DNA of 17,214 bases from positions 1-17,214 of the forward strand of contig DASRMS010000129.1 in the NCBI GenBank assembly GCA_035647835.1, in the 5' to 3' direction. Below, piece by piece: positions 1 to 6,421 of the stretch. A program made the position numbers and the translations under genes. The stretch's first letter is position 1, and each line of letters opens with the position of its first letter. This DNA is from UBA9865 sp035647835. Its GTDB lineage: Bacteria; Bacillota; Dethiobacteria; Dethiobacterales; Dethiobacteraceae. Below the pieces are notes generated by a model. It was not told the DNA's origin, did no database searches, and was given only the letters and a program-made list of their open reading frames with translations.

Positions 1-554
1 TCACTCAACCGCTCTAATGCCTGCTGCAAAACCAGCTTGTCCTCAATCGGCAACCTAAATGATTCATAACGCAGAGAGTGAATCTTTTTTACCTCTACCT
101 CATCCAGGGAAACTAAACCCGCCCGCATTGCCTGTACAACACCATCTACCTTCACATTTAATGTCTCAGCAATTTCCTCTAAATCAGGTGGCTGTCCTCT
201 ATCTTTAATCACACTTTCCACAAACCGATCTACCCGGTTCTGCAAATCTTTAATCGACCCCGGTCGGTAATAGGAAGCCTCTTTCCTTAAGTAATGACGA
301 ATCTCCCCCATAATACAATGAGAAGCATAGGTAGCAAACGCTACCCCTTTCTCCGGTTCAAAACGACGCACCGCCTTAAGTAAGCCTTCCCTACCTGCCT
401 GCAGAGCATCTTCCGCCATCCCCCCCGTATAAATACGGGAAAAATGACGAACTAAGCGCTCCCCAGCCCGCACCAAATTCAGTAAATCGTCATGTTCTGC
501 TGATTGACGATACAACTGATAGGTACTCTCTAAATTTTCCTTTCGCACTGCCAT
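1..554 (-). CDS. RNA polymerase sigma factor, SigB/SigF/SigG-like (partial at window edge)
   Basis: My translation gives 184 codons from ATG at 554, running off the left end of the window. Residues about 25-92 form sigma region 2, with the core-binding and -10 recognition stretch around EDALQAGREGLLKAVRRF and GVAFATYASHCIMGEIRHYL. Residues about 122-150 (PPDLEEIAETLNVKVDGVV) match sigma region 3. Region 4, which contacts the -35 element, would lie beyond the edge. There is no region 1, which fits the alternative sporulation/stress-type sigma factors. It lies 8 nt after the pilC stop on the same strand, so the two are probably co-transcribed. A sigma factor in a pilus operon suggests it controls pilus genes; that is inference. 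The exact subgroup is uncertain. Confidence 0.88.
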   Translation of the reverse strand, partial: MAVRKENLESTYQLYRQSAEHDDLLNLVRAGERLVRHFSRIYTGGMAEDALQAGREGLLKAVRRFEPEKGVAFATYASHCIMGEIRHYLRKEASYYRPGSIKDLQNRVDRFVESVIKDRGQPPDLEEIAETLNVKVDGVVQAMRAGLVSLDEVEVKKIHSLRYESFRLPIEDKLVLQQALERLS

Positions 555-562
555 ATTACTAC

Positions 563-1768
563 CTACCCTATCTGCGTAATCACAGAGAACATCGGTAAAT
601 ACAGTGCAATTACCATAAAACCTATAAGGCCGCCAACACCAATAATCATTAATGGTTCAATCATACTAGTCAGGCCTTTTGACATCGTAGCAACTTCCGC
701 TTCATAAAAATCAGACACTCTTACCAATAGCCCCGGTAAATCCCCCGTTTCTTCTCCCACTGAGATCATTAGTGTAACCATAGGGGGAAACAAACCACTT
801 TCTTTTAATGGTGCTGCAATACTCTGTCCCTCCTGAATACGCTCACCTGCCACCCGTACAGCCTCCTCAATCAGGCTGCTGCCTGCTGCCGGCCCAGCCG
901 AATCCAAAGCCTGTAAAACGGGAATACCTCCCGCCAACAAGGTTGACAAAGTCCGGGCAAAGCGAGCAATCACTGTCTTTTGTATCAAACTACCAAAGAT
1001 AGGAATACGAAATTTTAACCTGTCATAGGTCTTCTTGCCTGCCTCACTCAACACATAGGTTCGCACACCTAACATCAAGACAGCAAAAAATACCAAATAT
1101 AAATACCAATAGCCACGCATGGAATTACTGACACCAATAATAAGACTTGTCAAAGCGGGAATATCTGCATCCGGCGGATAAAACCCCAAAAAGACCGGAA
1201 CAATGAAAAGCAACATGGCTATCATCACCAACACTGCAAAGCACAACACCACAGAGGGATAAAGCATCGCCGAACGAACATTATCCTTTAGTAACTTTTC
1301 GCTCTCCAACTGCTGCGCCAAGCGCTCCAAAACAGTCTCCAGCGTTCCTCCCAATTCACCAGCACTAATTAAATCAACATAAATATCATTAAATACTCCT
1401 GGATAAGCTCTGAGGGATGCCGAAAAACTCATGCCACCTTCCACATTATTAGCCACGTCCAACAAGGTCTCACCCAAAGTCTGATTAGCAGCCTGCTCAC
1501 CCAAGGCATACAAACAACGCGTCAGTGGAATCCCTGCATTAAGCATAGAAGCCAACTGCCGGCTAAACATTGCTAAATCACCAGTTGTAACCTTCTTCTT
1601 AAATTGAAACATCTGCTTAAAAGCTGAAGTTTTCGCTTCATTAACCTCTAACGGCGTGTAACCTAATTTCTTCAGTCTCGCTGCCGCAGAAAACTCATTC
1701 TCCGCCTCCAGCTTCCCACTAGCAACCGCCCCCCGCCTGTCCAACACTTGATATGCATACAGTGGCAT
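563..1768 (-). CDS. pilC: Type IV pilus inner-membrane platform protein PilC (GspF/PilC family)
   Basis: A 401-residue polytopic membrane protein that anchors the pilus assembly motor in the cytoplasmic membrane. It has the family's two GspF repeats: residues about 66-190 (FSRQLASMLNAGIPL) and about 268-392 (FARTLSTLLAGGIPVLQAL). Hydrophobic segments lie at about 172-194, 220-236 and 370-395. The length is normal for PilC. I chose ATG at 1768 rather than TTG at 1795: MPLYAYQVLD is the usual PilC start and a G-rich ribosome site (GGGGGG) lies just upstream. The gene is divergent from pilin 1 and precedes the sigma factor gene. No pilB, pilT or pilD gene is in the window, so the pilus machinery continues elsewhere. 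Confidence 0.95.
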   Translation of the reverse strand: MPLYAYQVLDRRGAVASGKLEAENEFSAAARLKKLGYTPLEVNEAKTSAFKQMFQFKKKVTTGDLAMFSRQLASMLNAGIPLTRCLYALGEQAANQTLGETLLDVANNVEGGMSFSASLRAYPGVFNDIYVDLISAGELGGTLETVLERLAQQLESEKLLKDNVRSAMLYPSVVLCFAVLVMIAMLLFIVPVFLGFYPPDADIPALTSLIIGVSNSMRGYWYLYLVFFAVLMLGVRTYVLSEAGKKTYDRLKFRIPIFGSLIQKTVIARFARTLSTLLAGGIPVLQALDSAGPAAGSSLIEEAVRVAGERIQEGQSIAAPLKESGLFPPMVTLMISVGEETGDLPGLLVRVSDFYEAEVATMSKGLTSMIEPLMIIGVGGLIGFMVIALYLPMFSVITQIG

Positions 1769-1874
1769 ACATAACCCCCCATGCTTATTTACCAAACCCT
1801 TCTACAATCTCCCCATACATCTTTTACCAAGAATACTTCTCGACAATCAGCAAATCTCCTTCACATATTCAAGT

Positions 1875-1930
1875 ATTATAAAAATATTTTTGCAAAACTT
1901 GTCTAAATATCTCCTCTCATGGTATAACAT
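1875..1930. promoter_or_regulatory. Divergent promoter region between pilC and pilin 1
   Basis: For pilin 1 there are two overlapping readings. A SigB-type promoter, GTCTAA (1901-1906), 13-nt spacer, TGGTAT (1920-1925), matches the general-stress consensus GTTTAA-N12-14-GGGTAT in 5 of 6 bases at each box. A housekeeping reading, TTGTCT (1899-1904), 18-nt spacer, TATAAC (1923-1928), is also possible. On the minus strand a TATAAT -10 box (1875-1880 complement) could serve pilC, although its -35 is poor. The SigB-type reading is attractive because the pilC operon encodes a sigma factor of that group. Which sigma acts is not shown. Confidence 0.5.
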
Positions 1931-1972
1931 AGGCAGAACACACCCCACAAGGGGAAACAAGGAGGAAATAAT

Positions 1973-2335
1973 ATGCATAAGTTAATAAAAAGAGCTAAGA
2001 ACCAAAAAGGCTTCACACTGGTTGAACTGATGGTGGTAGTTATCATTATCGGTATCTTGGTGGCAATTGCTGTGCCGGTTTATAATGGTGTGCAGGCAAA
2101 CGCCAGAAAAAATGCTCATAATGCCAATGTGAGAACTCTAGAAGGTGCAGCTGCGCTGTATATTTCAGAAAATGGTGTTGATGGTAAAATTAAATTGACA
2201 AACGATGATTTAGTGCCGAAGTACTTACAAGCATGGCCAACTAATCCAATGAAAAATGGGGAGGCTTATAAAATAGGCTTAGGCACTGACGGCAAAATAA
2301 CTGTATCGCCAGCTCGTGAAACTGTTGAGGATTAG
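1973..2335 (+). CDS. Type IV major pilin-like protein (pilin 1, the only copy with complete expression signals)
   Basis: A 120-residue prepilin. The basic leader MHKLIKRAKNQKG ends with the prepilin peptidase cleavage glycine (G13), followed by FTLVELMVVVIIIGILVAIAVPVYN, in two stretches FTLVELMVV and the hydrophobic assembly helix with Glu+5. The mature protein would be 107 residues. ATG 1973 follows an AAGGAGG ribosome site at 1959-1965. The C-terminal region has no cysteine pair, so it lacks the disulphide loop of many Gram-negative pilins. It is divergent from pilC. Codons 13-20 lie inside a 26-bp segment shared with pilins 2 and 3. PilA-like by family; whether it is the main pilus subunit or a pseudopilin cannot be told from sequence. 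Confidence 0.93.
   Translation: MHKLIKRAKNQKGFTLVELMVVVIIIGILVAIAVPVYNGVQANARKNAHNANVRTLEGAAALYISENGVDGKIKLTNDDLVPKYLQAWPTNPMKNGEAYKIGLGTDGKITVSPARETVED
2009..2034 (+). repeat. Pilin core repeat, copy 1 (putative recombination site)
   Basis: A 26-bp segment that starts GGCTTCACACT, has one variable base (G at 2020) and ends GTTGAACTGATGGT. It is the same as copies 2 (12267-12292) and 3 (13339-13364, opposite strand) at all other positions. It encodes GFTLVELM, the prepilin cleavage region. Similarity to copy 3 extends upstream to 1993, giving 42 bp with three mismatches. TTCA and TGAA form a short inverted pair around a 7-bp centre, the layout of a tyrosine recombinase core, but the arms are weak. 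Its use as a crossover site is inference. Confidence 0.6.
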
Positions 2336-2349
2336 TATACAGACAAGCC

Positions 2350-2370
2350 AGCCCTTACATAAAACGGGCT
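2350..2370 (+). terminator. Pilin 1 terminator remnant, cut by a repeat
   Basis: AGCCC (2350-2354) can pair with GGGCT (2366-2370) across an 11-nt loop, 14 nt after the pilin 1 stop codon. The T-run is missing because repeat unit A starts at 2371. The sequence resembles the intact hairpins at 2969-2999 and 3324-3355 (AGCCAG...CTGGCT plus a T-rich tail), so this was probably a working terminator that lost its 3' half. Confidence 0.4.
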
Positions 2371-2412
2371 ACCCGGAAATTCTTCCGCAATAAGCTCCAT
2401 AATTTCCCAAAA
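2371..2412. repeat. Short dispersed repeat, unit A (42 bp)
   Basis: First of three copies of a sequence starting ACCCGGAAATTCTTCCG and ending ATAATTTCCCAAAA. The others are at 2889-2964 and 3059-3134, where similarity continues for a further 34 bp. The left flanks differ in all three, so ACCCGG marks a common left boundary. On the reverse strand the unit reads openly as PFWEIMELIAEEFPG, which suggests the 3' end of a duplicated unknown gene. I do not recognise the family. Confidence 0.75.
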
Positions 2413-2650
2413 CAAACATGCCTTTAACAGGCACAATCTAGTATGAAAATGGTAACGTAGTAAATATTTAGCATCATGCCAATACTATAGATATGCAGGA
2501 CAGGAAGGTCTCCCCCTTATTGGATGCAAGACTCCATTCCTAAAACTGACTACAACTGCTTTGAGAACAACATATTGTTGCTTTGAGCACATTTATCAAA
2601 TTTCAAATTATCAGGCGGTTGTGCCCTGCAGACAAGGAGGATGCTAAAAG
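2413..2650 (+). ncRNA. 5' non-coding region of the IS110-like element, possible bridge-RNA remnant
   Basis: No ORF is seen in these 238 bases. IS110-family elements carry a structured bridge (seek) RNA in the non-coding end beside the transposase, and this segment is in that position. It can fold: GGAA/TTCC (2503-2506 with 2537-2540) enclosing GTCT/AGAC (2508-2511 with 2529-2532), with a possible closing pair GCAGG (2495-2499) and CCTGC (2625-2629). An AAGGAGG ribosome site ends at 2640. The family knowledge is established; the assignment here is tentative, and the element is broken. Confidence 0.3.
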
Positions 2651-2911
2651 TTGGATGCAATACGAGAATGCTGTGCAGGTTTAGATGTACATCAAGCTAC
2701 TGTTGTTGCTTGTATTTTGAAGGGTCCGCTAGATAAGAAACCTAAAAGCGAAGTACGAGAATTTCCTACTGTGTTATCGGGTTTACTAAAATTAATGGAT
2801 TGGCTTGAAGAACAAGGATGTTTAGAAGTCGCCATGGAAAGTACAGGCGTTTATCGGAAGCCTGTATATAATGTGCTGGAAGCATCATACCCGGAAATTC
2901 TTCCGCAATAA
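2651..2911 (+). pseudogene. IS110-family DEDD transposase, N-terminal fragment
   Basis: The first 79 residues belong to the RuvC-like N-terminal domain of IS110/IS1111 transposases, with the first catalytic Asp in GLDVHQATVVAC (D12) and the Glu in VAMESTGVYRKPVYNVLE (E63). At 2888/2889 the reading frame runs into dispersed repeat B and stops at 2909-2911. The rest of the DEDD domain and the Tnp20 domain with its catalytic serine, about 250-300 residues, are missing, so it is inactive. The start is TTG 2651, 10 nt after AAGGAGG. The Moraxella pilin invertase Piv belongs to this superfamily, but this fragment sits by pilin 1 without sign of function. Confidence 0.88.
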
Positions 2912-2964
2912 GCTCCAGAATTTCCCAAAAGGGGTCAGTCCCTCATTATAGTAAAGCATTAAAG
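2889..2964. repeat. Dispersed repeat, unit B (76 bp)
   Basis: Same unit as 2371-2412, extended by 34 bp (GGGGTCAGTCCCTC onward). It interrupts the IS110-like gene. Copy C lies exactly 170 bp downstream (3059-3134), so units B and C with their trailing terminators form an imperfect tandem duplication. Confidence 0.8.
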
Positions 2965-2966
2965 CA

Positions 2967-3058
2967 GAAGCCAGTTCTCTCATGAGGGCTGGCTTTCTTC
3001 AATCCCTAATCTACAACAGCAGCATACCGCTCGCTGAAAAACATCACCCAGAATCACT
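2967..3058 (+). repeat. Terminator-bearing repeat, first copy
   Basis: About 92 bp beginning GAAGCCAG and ending AATCACT, repeated with substitutions at 3321-3413. It contains an intrinsic terminator hairpin: AGCCAG (2969-2974) pairs with CTGGCT (2989-2994), then TTTCTTC. Both copies share the tail after the T-run, so the duplicated unit is larger than the hairpin. Confidence 0.7.
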
Positions 3059-3134
3059 ACCCGGAAATTCTTTCGCAATAAGCTCCATAATTTCCCAAAA
3101 AGGGTCAGTCCCTCACCATAGTAAAGCGCTAAAG
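3059..3134. repeat. Dispersed repeat, unit C (76 bp)
   Basis: Third copy of the ACCCGGAAATTC unit, a near-identical match to unit B. It is followed by unrelated sequence (3135-3320) instead of the terminator repeat that directly follows unit B. Confidence 0.8.
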
Positions 3135-3320
3135 TAAACGGCAAATTCCAGGGACTACCCTGCAACTGTTCCCGTAAAGCAACCTAATCATAAATAAATC
3201 TCGCCTAATCTGTCTATCACCCAAAAGGGTGAAACCATCCCCCTCCAGAATCTTTTTAATTGTTCTCCTACAGCTTTTTAGCAAATAAGGTAAGGACGAG
3301 CAGAATCCAAATCATCCACC
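3135..3320. other. Intergenic stretch without a recognised gene
   Basis: AT-rich and without a credible ORF. A short inverted pair CACCC/GGGTG (3218-3232) is the only visible structure. It separates dispersed repeat C from the second terminator repeat. Confidence 0.5.
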
Positions 3321-3413
3321 GAAAGCCAGCTCTCTCTTGAGGGCTGGCTTTCTTCATGTCCTAATCTCTAGCTACATACCATCACTGTCTGGAAAACATC
3401 ACTCATAATCACT
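3321..3413 (+). repeat. Terminator-bearing repeat, second copy
   Basis: Copy of 2967-3058. The hairpin AGCCAGC (3324-3330) / GCTGGCT (3343-3349), with an inner CTC/GAG pair, is followed by TTTCTTC, a good plus-strand terminator. Confidence 0.7.
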
Positions 3414-3492
3414 GTAAAACATTCTGCCATCACTTCAACCGAATATAAACCGATGCCCAGCATCATTTTTTCCAGATTATTCCCCATCAAAT

Positions 3493-3564
3493 CTCGCTGA
3501 AGAATTAGTATTCTGCGACGAGTACCCGCCCCTAGAGGACACCAAATCCTCTGGGGGCTTTTTT
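3493..3564 (+). terminator. Tandem hairpins ending in a strong intrinsic terminator upstream of Rec A
   Basis: The first hairpin has CTCG (3493-3496) with CGAG (3519-3522) and inner AGAAT/ATTCT arms. The second has a 12-bp stem, GCCCCTAGAGGA (3528-3539) with TCCTCTGGGGGC (3547-3558), a 7-nt loop and six T residues. No gene ends just upstream, so it either insulates Rec A from read-through or acts as a leader attenuator. The ribosome site of Rec A begins about 50 nt later. Confidence 0.8.
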
Positions 3565-3627
3565 GCATTTCACCATGTTGCTAGCAAGCGAGTCCTAAGA
3601 CCATCTCTCTAGAAAGGAGCTGCACAC

Positions 3628-4518
3628 ATGACCGTAAACACCGAAAACATCGTCGTTTCTTTCATCCAGCACCTGCAAGCAGACGGCAAAGGTCCGAAGA
3701 CCATCCTCTCCTACAGCGGTGACGTCAGGGCCTTCCTGCAGTGGCTAGAGGACAAAGGACAGTCCTTCCATGGCCACTTCAGCCGCTTCCACATCACCCG
3801 CTACCTCAACCAGCTTCAAGAGCTGAACTACACCCCTAACACCATCAACAAGAAAGTCAACAGTCTGCACTGCTTCAATCACTTCCTCATCAACCAAAAG
3901 CTGATGCAAGAAAAGGTTGTCTTCCCCAATAAGGACAAAATCAAGATTGCCAGAGGTAGCGAGGCAGAAGTCGCTGTGTTCAGTAAACCAGAGTTGGAAA
4001 GATTGCTTTTCTACATCGAAGACCAGGCACAAGTCAGCCAGCGAGACAAAGTTGTTGTACTTCTGCTCCTGTACACCGGACTTCGGGTCAGCGAACTAGT
4101 CAACATCAGACTGAAAGATTTGGACCTGCTGGCACTGAACCTGAAAGTCGTTGGCAAAGGCGGCAAGTATCGAGAAATCCCTCTCAAGTCGGAAGTGGCA
4201 GAAGCTGTACAAATCTACCTTGAAGGTGACAGAAAGGCTCACAAACACGCCACCAGCCCCTACCTCCTCCTGACACAGCGGGCAGGAAGGATGGACAAAG
4301 ACACCGTCAACAAGCTGCTGCGCAAGATTGGCAGCAGAATCGATCTAGACATCCACCCTCACAAGTTCAGACACACCTTCTGCTCTAGGTTGGTCCAGCT
4401 GAACGTCCCTCTAACCACTGTCTCCAAGCTTGCCGGACACGCCTCCATCCAGACAACAGCCCACTTCTACATCAACACCAGCCGCCAGGACAAGGAGCAA
4501 GCTGTCTCCCTCCTGTAA
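3628..4518 (+). CDS. Tyrosine recombinase, XerC/XerD-like (Rec A)
   Basis: A 296-residue site-specific recombinase. Residues about 5-95 form the SAM-like core-binding domain. The catalytic domain has all expected residues: R153 (TGLRVSE), K177 (VVGKGGKYR), H245 and R248 (HPHKFRHTF), H271 (LAGHAS) and the nucleophile Y281 (AHFYINTS). Length is typical of Xer-type integrases. ATG 3628 follows AAAGGAG with an 8-nt gap. It is only distantly similar to Rec B and Rec C, so it probably acts on a different site, perhaps as integrase or dimer resolvase of the accessory element. Codons are richer in C-ending forms than in the pilin genes, which suggests separate origin. Confidence 0.93.
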   Translation: MTVNTENIVVSFIQHLQADGKGPKTILSYSGDVRAFLQWLEDKGQSFHGHFSRFHITRYLNQLQELNYTPNTINKKVNSLHCFNHFLINQKLMQEKVVFPNKDKIKIARGSEAEVAVFSKPELERLLFYIEDQAQVSQRDKVVVLLLLYTGLRVSELVNIRLKDLDLLALNLKVVGKGGKYREIPLKSEVAEAVQIYLEGDRKAHKHATSPYLLLTQRAGRMDKDTVNKLLRKIGSRIDLDIHPHKFRHTFCSRLVQLNVPLTTVSKLAGHASIQTTAHFYINTSRQDKEQAVSLL

Positions 4519-4524
4519 AAGACC

Positions 4525-4561
4525 GGGGCAAACGGGGCGTAGTGTCTGCCCCAGAAGCCCC
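4525..4561 (+). other. G/C-rich inverted repeat after Rec A
   Basis: Two GGGGC motifs (4525-4529, 4534-4538) can pair with two GCCCC motifs (4548-4552, 4557-4561). There is no T-run, so it may slow transcription or protect the mRNA end rather than terminate. Confidence 0.45.
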
Positions 4562-4642
4562 AGAAGCTGCACAGGGGACAGGGACCTGGAAAGTTGTGCC
4601 ACATACATCATCTCTGTCTGACAAACAAAAGGAGTTGAAAAA

Positions 4643-5044
4643 ATGCGTCTCATCTACACTTGGCAGGACTTAGTCCTGCTACGTCAAGCAAAAGCTCTGC
4701 CAGAAGACTACTTAAAGTATCTTGAGGAAATGTTCCTAGAGGTAAAAGACCTACTAGAATACGGCAAACCAAAAGAAAGCTTTTCCCTACACAACCATGG
4801 AGGAATCATCGTCCTTGAAAGAGGTGACAATGCGAAGGACTTGTCAGCTGTTGGCCTGAATCCACAAGACGGAGGGCTCCTAGGTACAGCTCCAGAAACC
4901 ACAAACAAAGTGGTGCTGTCGAGCATTGTCCTGTACGAAACGCTTGTAGTGCACAACAATGAATACGCCTGCTTCTACATCGTTCCAGAGAACCTGGATG
5001 ATGAAGTTGAAACCTGGTTGCGTTGGCAAGCAGGAACTGACTAG
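4643..5044 (+). CDS. Hypothetical protein, 133 residues
   Basis: I do not recognise the family. It is supported as a gene by AAAGGAG 8 nt before ATG 4643, consistent codon use with Rec A, and a strong terminator directly after its stop. The protein is acidic, with no signal peptide or membrane segment. The N-terminal 45 residues are predicted helical (DYLKYLEEMFLEVKDLLEYG), followed by a strand-rich part (GGIIVLERG, VVLSSIVLYETLVV) and an acidic C-terminal helix with two tryptophans. It lies between Rec A and the RadC-like gene, so an accessory role in the element is likely; nothing more specific can be said. Confidence 0.75.
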   Translation: MRLIYTWQDLVLLRQAKALPEDYLKYLEEMFLEVKDLLEYGKPKESFSLHNHGGIIVLERGDNAKDLSAVGLNPQDGGLLGTAPETTNKVVLSSIVLYETLVVHNNEYACFYIVPENLDDEVETWLRWQAGTD

Positions 5045-5045
5045 G

Positions 5046-5083
5046 CCCGAATCTCCACAGCGGAGGTTCGGGTCTTTCTTTGT
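5046..5083 (+). terminator. Intrinsic terminator
   Basis: An 11-bp stem (CCCGAATCTCC, 5046-5056, with GGAGGTTCGGG, 5062-5072) and a 5-nt loop, followed by TCTTTCTTTG. It begins 2 nt after the stop of the 133-residue gene. Confidence 0.85.
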
Positions 5084-5113
5084 GTATAGAAAACTAGAAG
5101 GGAGCAAACAAAC

Positions 5114-5569
5114 ATGACCAAAAAACCTAGAAAACGGATTGACATTGTCAGCCTCAAACTTGTCAGGGAAAGCAGCATCCTCTACCCCTTGCGGCAAGTA
5201 AGCTCTCCTAAAGATGCTGCTGACCTACTACAACAATTCGTTGGCGACTGTGATAGAGAGAAGTTCACTGTACTCTGCCTGGATACTAAAAACCAACCCA
5301 TCAGTCTCAGTGTAATCTCTGTTGGCAGTCTTAACAGTACTCTCGTACACCCGAGAGAAGTTTTCAAAACTGCTTTGTTGTGTAACAGTGCCTCCATCAT
5401 CCTAGCCCATAATCACCCATCAGGAGTACCAGAGGCTAGCCGTGAAGATGTGGATGTAACCAAGAGACTCTGTGAAGCAGGAAAGATCCTGGGAATAGAA
5501 GTGCTTGACCACATCATCCTGGGGGCAGAAAAACGTTTCTGCAGCATTAAAGAAGCTGGCAAGATGTAA
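5114..5569 (+). CDS. radC: RadC-like JAB/MPN-domain protein
   Basis: A 151-residue protein consisting almost entirely of the RadC JAB1/MPN-like domain. The metal site motif is intact: H99-N-H101-P-S-G-V-P-E-A-S109-x-x-D112. The chromosomal RadC N-terminal helix-hairpin-helix region is absent, as in the short RadC-like proteins common on plasmids, phages and integrative elements. Their biochemical role is unsettled; the historical DNA-repair label is not well supported. ATG 5114 follows AAGGGAG with a 9-nt gap. It starts a new unit after the terminator at 5046 and is followed by two tiny membrane-protein genes. Confidence 0.92.
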   Translation: MTKKPRKRIDIVSLKLVRESSILYPLRQVSSPKDAADLLQQFVGDCDREKFTVLCLDTKNQPISLSVISVGSLNSTLVHPREVFKTALLCNSASIILAHNHPSGVPEASREDVDVTKRLCEAGKILGIEVLDHIILGAEKRFCSIKEAGKM

Positions 5570-5679
5570 CTGAAACAACGCACCTAATAAAGCTATATTA
5601 TCCCTTTAGTGATGCTTAATCGATAGGTAATCACCCTAGGAACATAGGAACAAAGAAACTACGAAAGGAGACTGATAGC

Positions 5680-5832
5680 ATGATTGTAAAATCAGCAGCA
5701 ATCGGAGCAGTACTAGGCAGCGTCTTCGGTCTGTGGGCAAATGGACTCAGTGGAGTCTTTCCTGGTGCAGTCATAGGAGCAGCCGCTGGAATTGCCCTGC
5801 GCAAATGGATTTTCCGTACCTTCTGGCATTAG
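5680..5832 (+). CDS. Small glycine-zipper membrane protein (50 residues)
   Basis: Too short for routine gene calling, but ATG 5680 has GAAAGGAG 9 nt upstream. Glycines fall every fourth residue (9, 13, 17 and 25, 29, 33, 37), a GxxxG zipper through two hydrophobic stretches (about 5-20 and 25-40). It ends with a basic aromatic tail, RKWIFRTFWH. Such peptides usually pack as membrane helices and oligomerise. Possible roles are a membrane anchor, a small toxin or holin-like peptide, or a coat-like protein; the sequence does not decide. It is followed 36 nt later by a second small membrane protein. Confidence 0.7.
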   Translation: MIVKSAAIGAVLGSVFGLWANGLSGVFPGAVIGAAAGIALRKWIFRTFWH

Positions 5833-5868
5833 CAAAAAGCAACAAAAACTCAGGGAAAGGGAAACAAC

Positions 5869-6012
5869 ATGAACGTTACCATCTTAATCCTGCGCATCAT
5901 CCTTCTGATTCTTGGTGGCAGTACAGCGGCTTGTGCTGTAGCCAGGGTCAGCGGAGAAAGCGGAATCTCCTTCAGTACACTGTGGGAACAATTACCTGAC
6001 AGGTACAAGTAG
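5869..6012 (+). CDS. Small single-span membrane protein (47 residues)
   Basis: ATG 5869 is preceded by AAAGGG with a 7-nt gap, and the stop is followed 12 nt later by a terminator. Residues about 3-26 (ILILRIILLILGGSTAAC) form one hydrophobic helix with a cysteine near its end. The rest is a short polar tail ending LPDRYK. The C-terminal part is too short for a domain. A signal peptide or lipobox is possible but the cysteine context (TAACA) is not a good one. Function unknown; it looks co-transcribed with the glycine-zipper gene. Confidence 0.6.
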   Translation: MNVTILILRIILLILGGSTAACAVARVSGESGISFSTLWEQLPDRYK

Positions 6013-6024
6013 GCAAGAAATCAG

Positions 6025-6053
6025 GAAGGGAGCAAAATCCCTTCTTTTTTTTT
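6025..6053 (+). terminator. Intrinsic terminator after the small membrane genes
   Basis: Stem GAAGGGA (6025-6031) with TCCCTTC (6038-6044), 6-nt loop, then nine T residues. Confidence 0.9.
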
Positions 6054-6060
6054 GCTTGGT

Positions 6061-6097
6061 CCGTCCACCGCTTCCCACTAGGGAGAGCGGTGGACGG
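6061..6097. other. Long perfect-arm hairpin, candidate replication origin element
   Basis: Arms CCGTCCACCGCT (6061-6072) and AGCGGTGGACGG (6086-6097) are exact complements; the inner TCCC/GGGA pairs extend the stem to 16 bp with one bulged base and a 4-nt loop. No T-run follows, and a true terminator already lies just upstream. A G/C-rich extruding hairpin beside repeats in a non-coding region of an element with a helicase gene suggests an origin, but this is inference. Confidence 0.5.
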
Positions 6098-6421
6098 TGT
6101 GGGGCGACTCCGGGTCACAAAAAAAGATTGCGACACAGCAAAAAACGTTGTTCTGTCAGGATTAAACCACCGTTGTGGCGAGGTGGCGCTAGAAATCAGC
6201 CATCTGTTTGTTCAGGACCGAGGTACAAAGGTCTGCAGTGAAAACTAGCGACACAACCGCCACCAACACCCAAGAACCTGGACTCTTCCACATTTTCGGC
6301 GTGGCGACAAGAGGGTGTAAGCGACAAAGAACCGGCACTGTCCGCTTGTAAAACAGCGTGTACAAACAAGCTTGGAAGGTGTACTATATCAATAGTAGAA
6401 AAACTGATGAGGTACTCTAGC
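6098..6421. other. Non-coding region with repeated GCGACA motifs
   Basis: No credible gene. GCGACA occurs at 6130, 6248, 6304 and 6321, with GCGACT at 6104; all five are on the plus strand. Spacing is irregular (26, 118, 56 and 17 nt), so these are only iteron-like. An inverted pair GCTTGT (6344-6349) / ACAAGC (6366-6371) lies just before the next gene. Together with the hairpin at 6061 this could be the element's origin or an operator for the DNA-binding protein encoded next. Confidence 0.4.

Noticed and set aside
563..1795. TTG 1795 as the PilC start
   Set aside because: It adds nine residues not typical of PilC; ATG 1768 has a G-rich ribosome site and the usual N-terminus.
2980..3568. Minus-strand ORFs of about 60 residues across the repeats
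   Set aside because: They span terminator hairpins and lack ribosome sites; the only coding-like stretch is the repeat unit in another frame.
3745..4032. Minus-strand and alternate-frame ORFs within Rec A, the helicase and other genes
   Set aside because: They shadow well-supported genes and have no ribosome sites or recognisable domains.
6056..6241. 61-residue ORF over the 6061 hairpin
   Set aside because: Low-complexity Arg/Gly/Pro translation, no ribosome site, and it starts in the T-run of a terminator.
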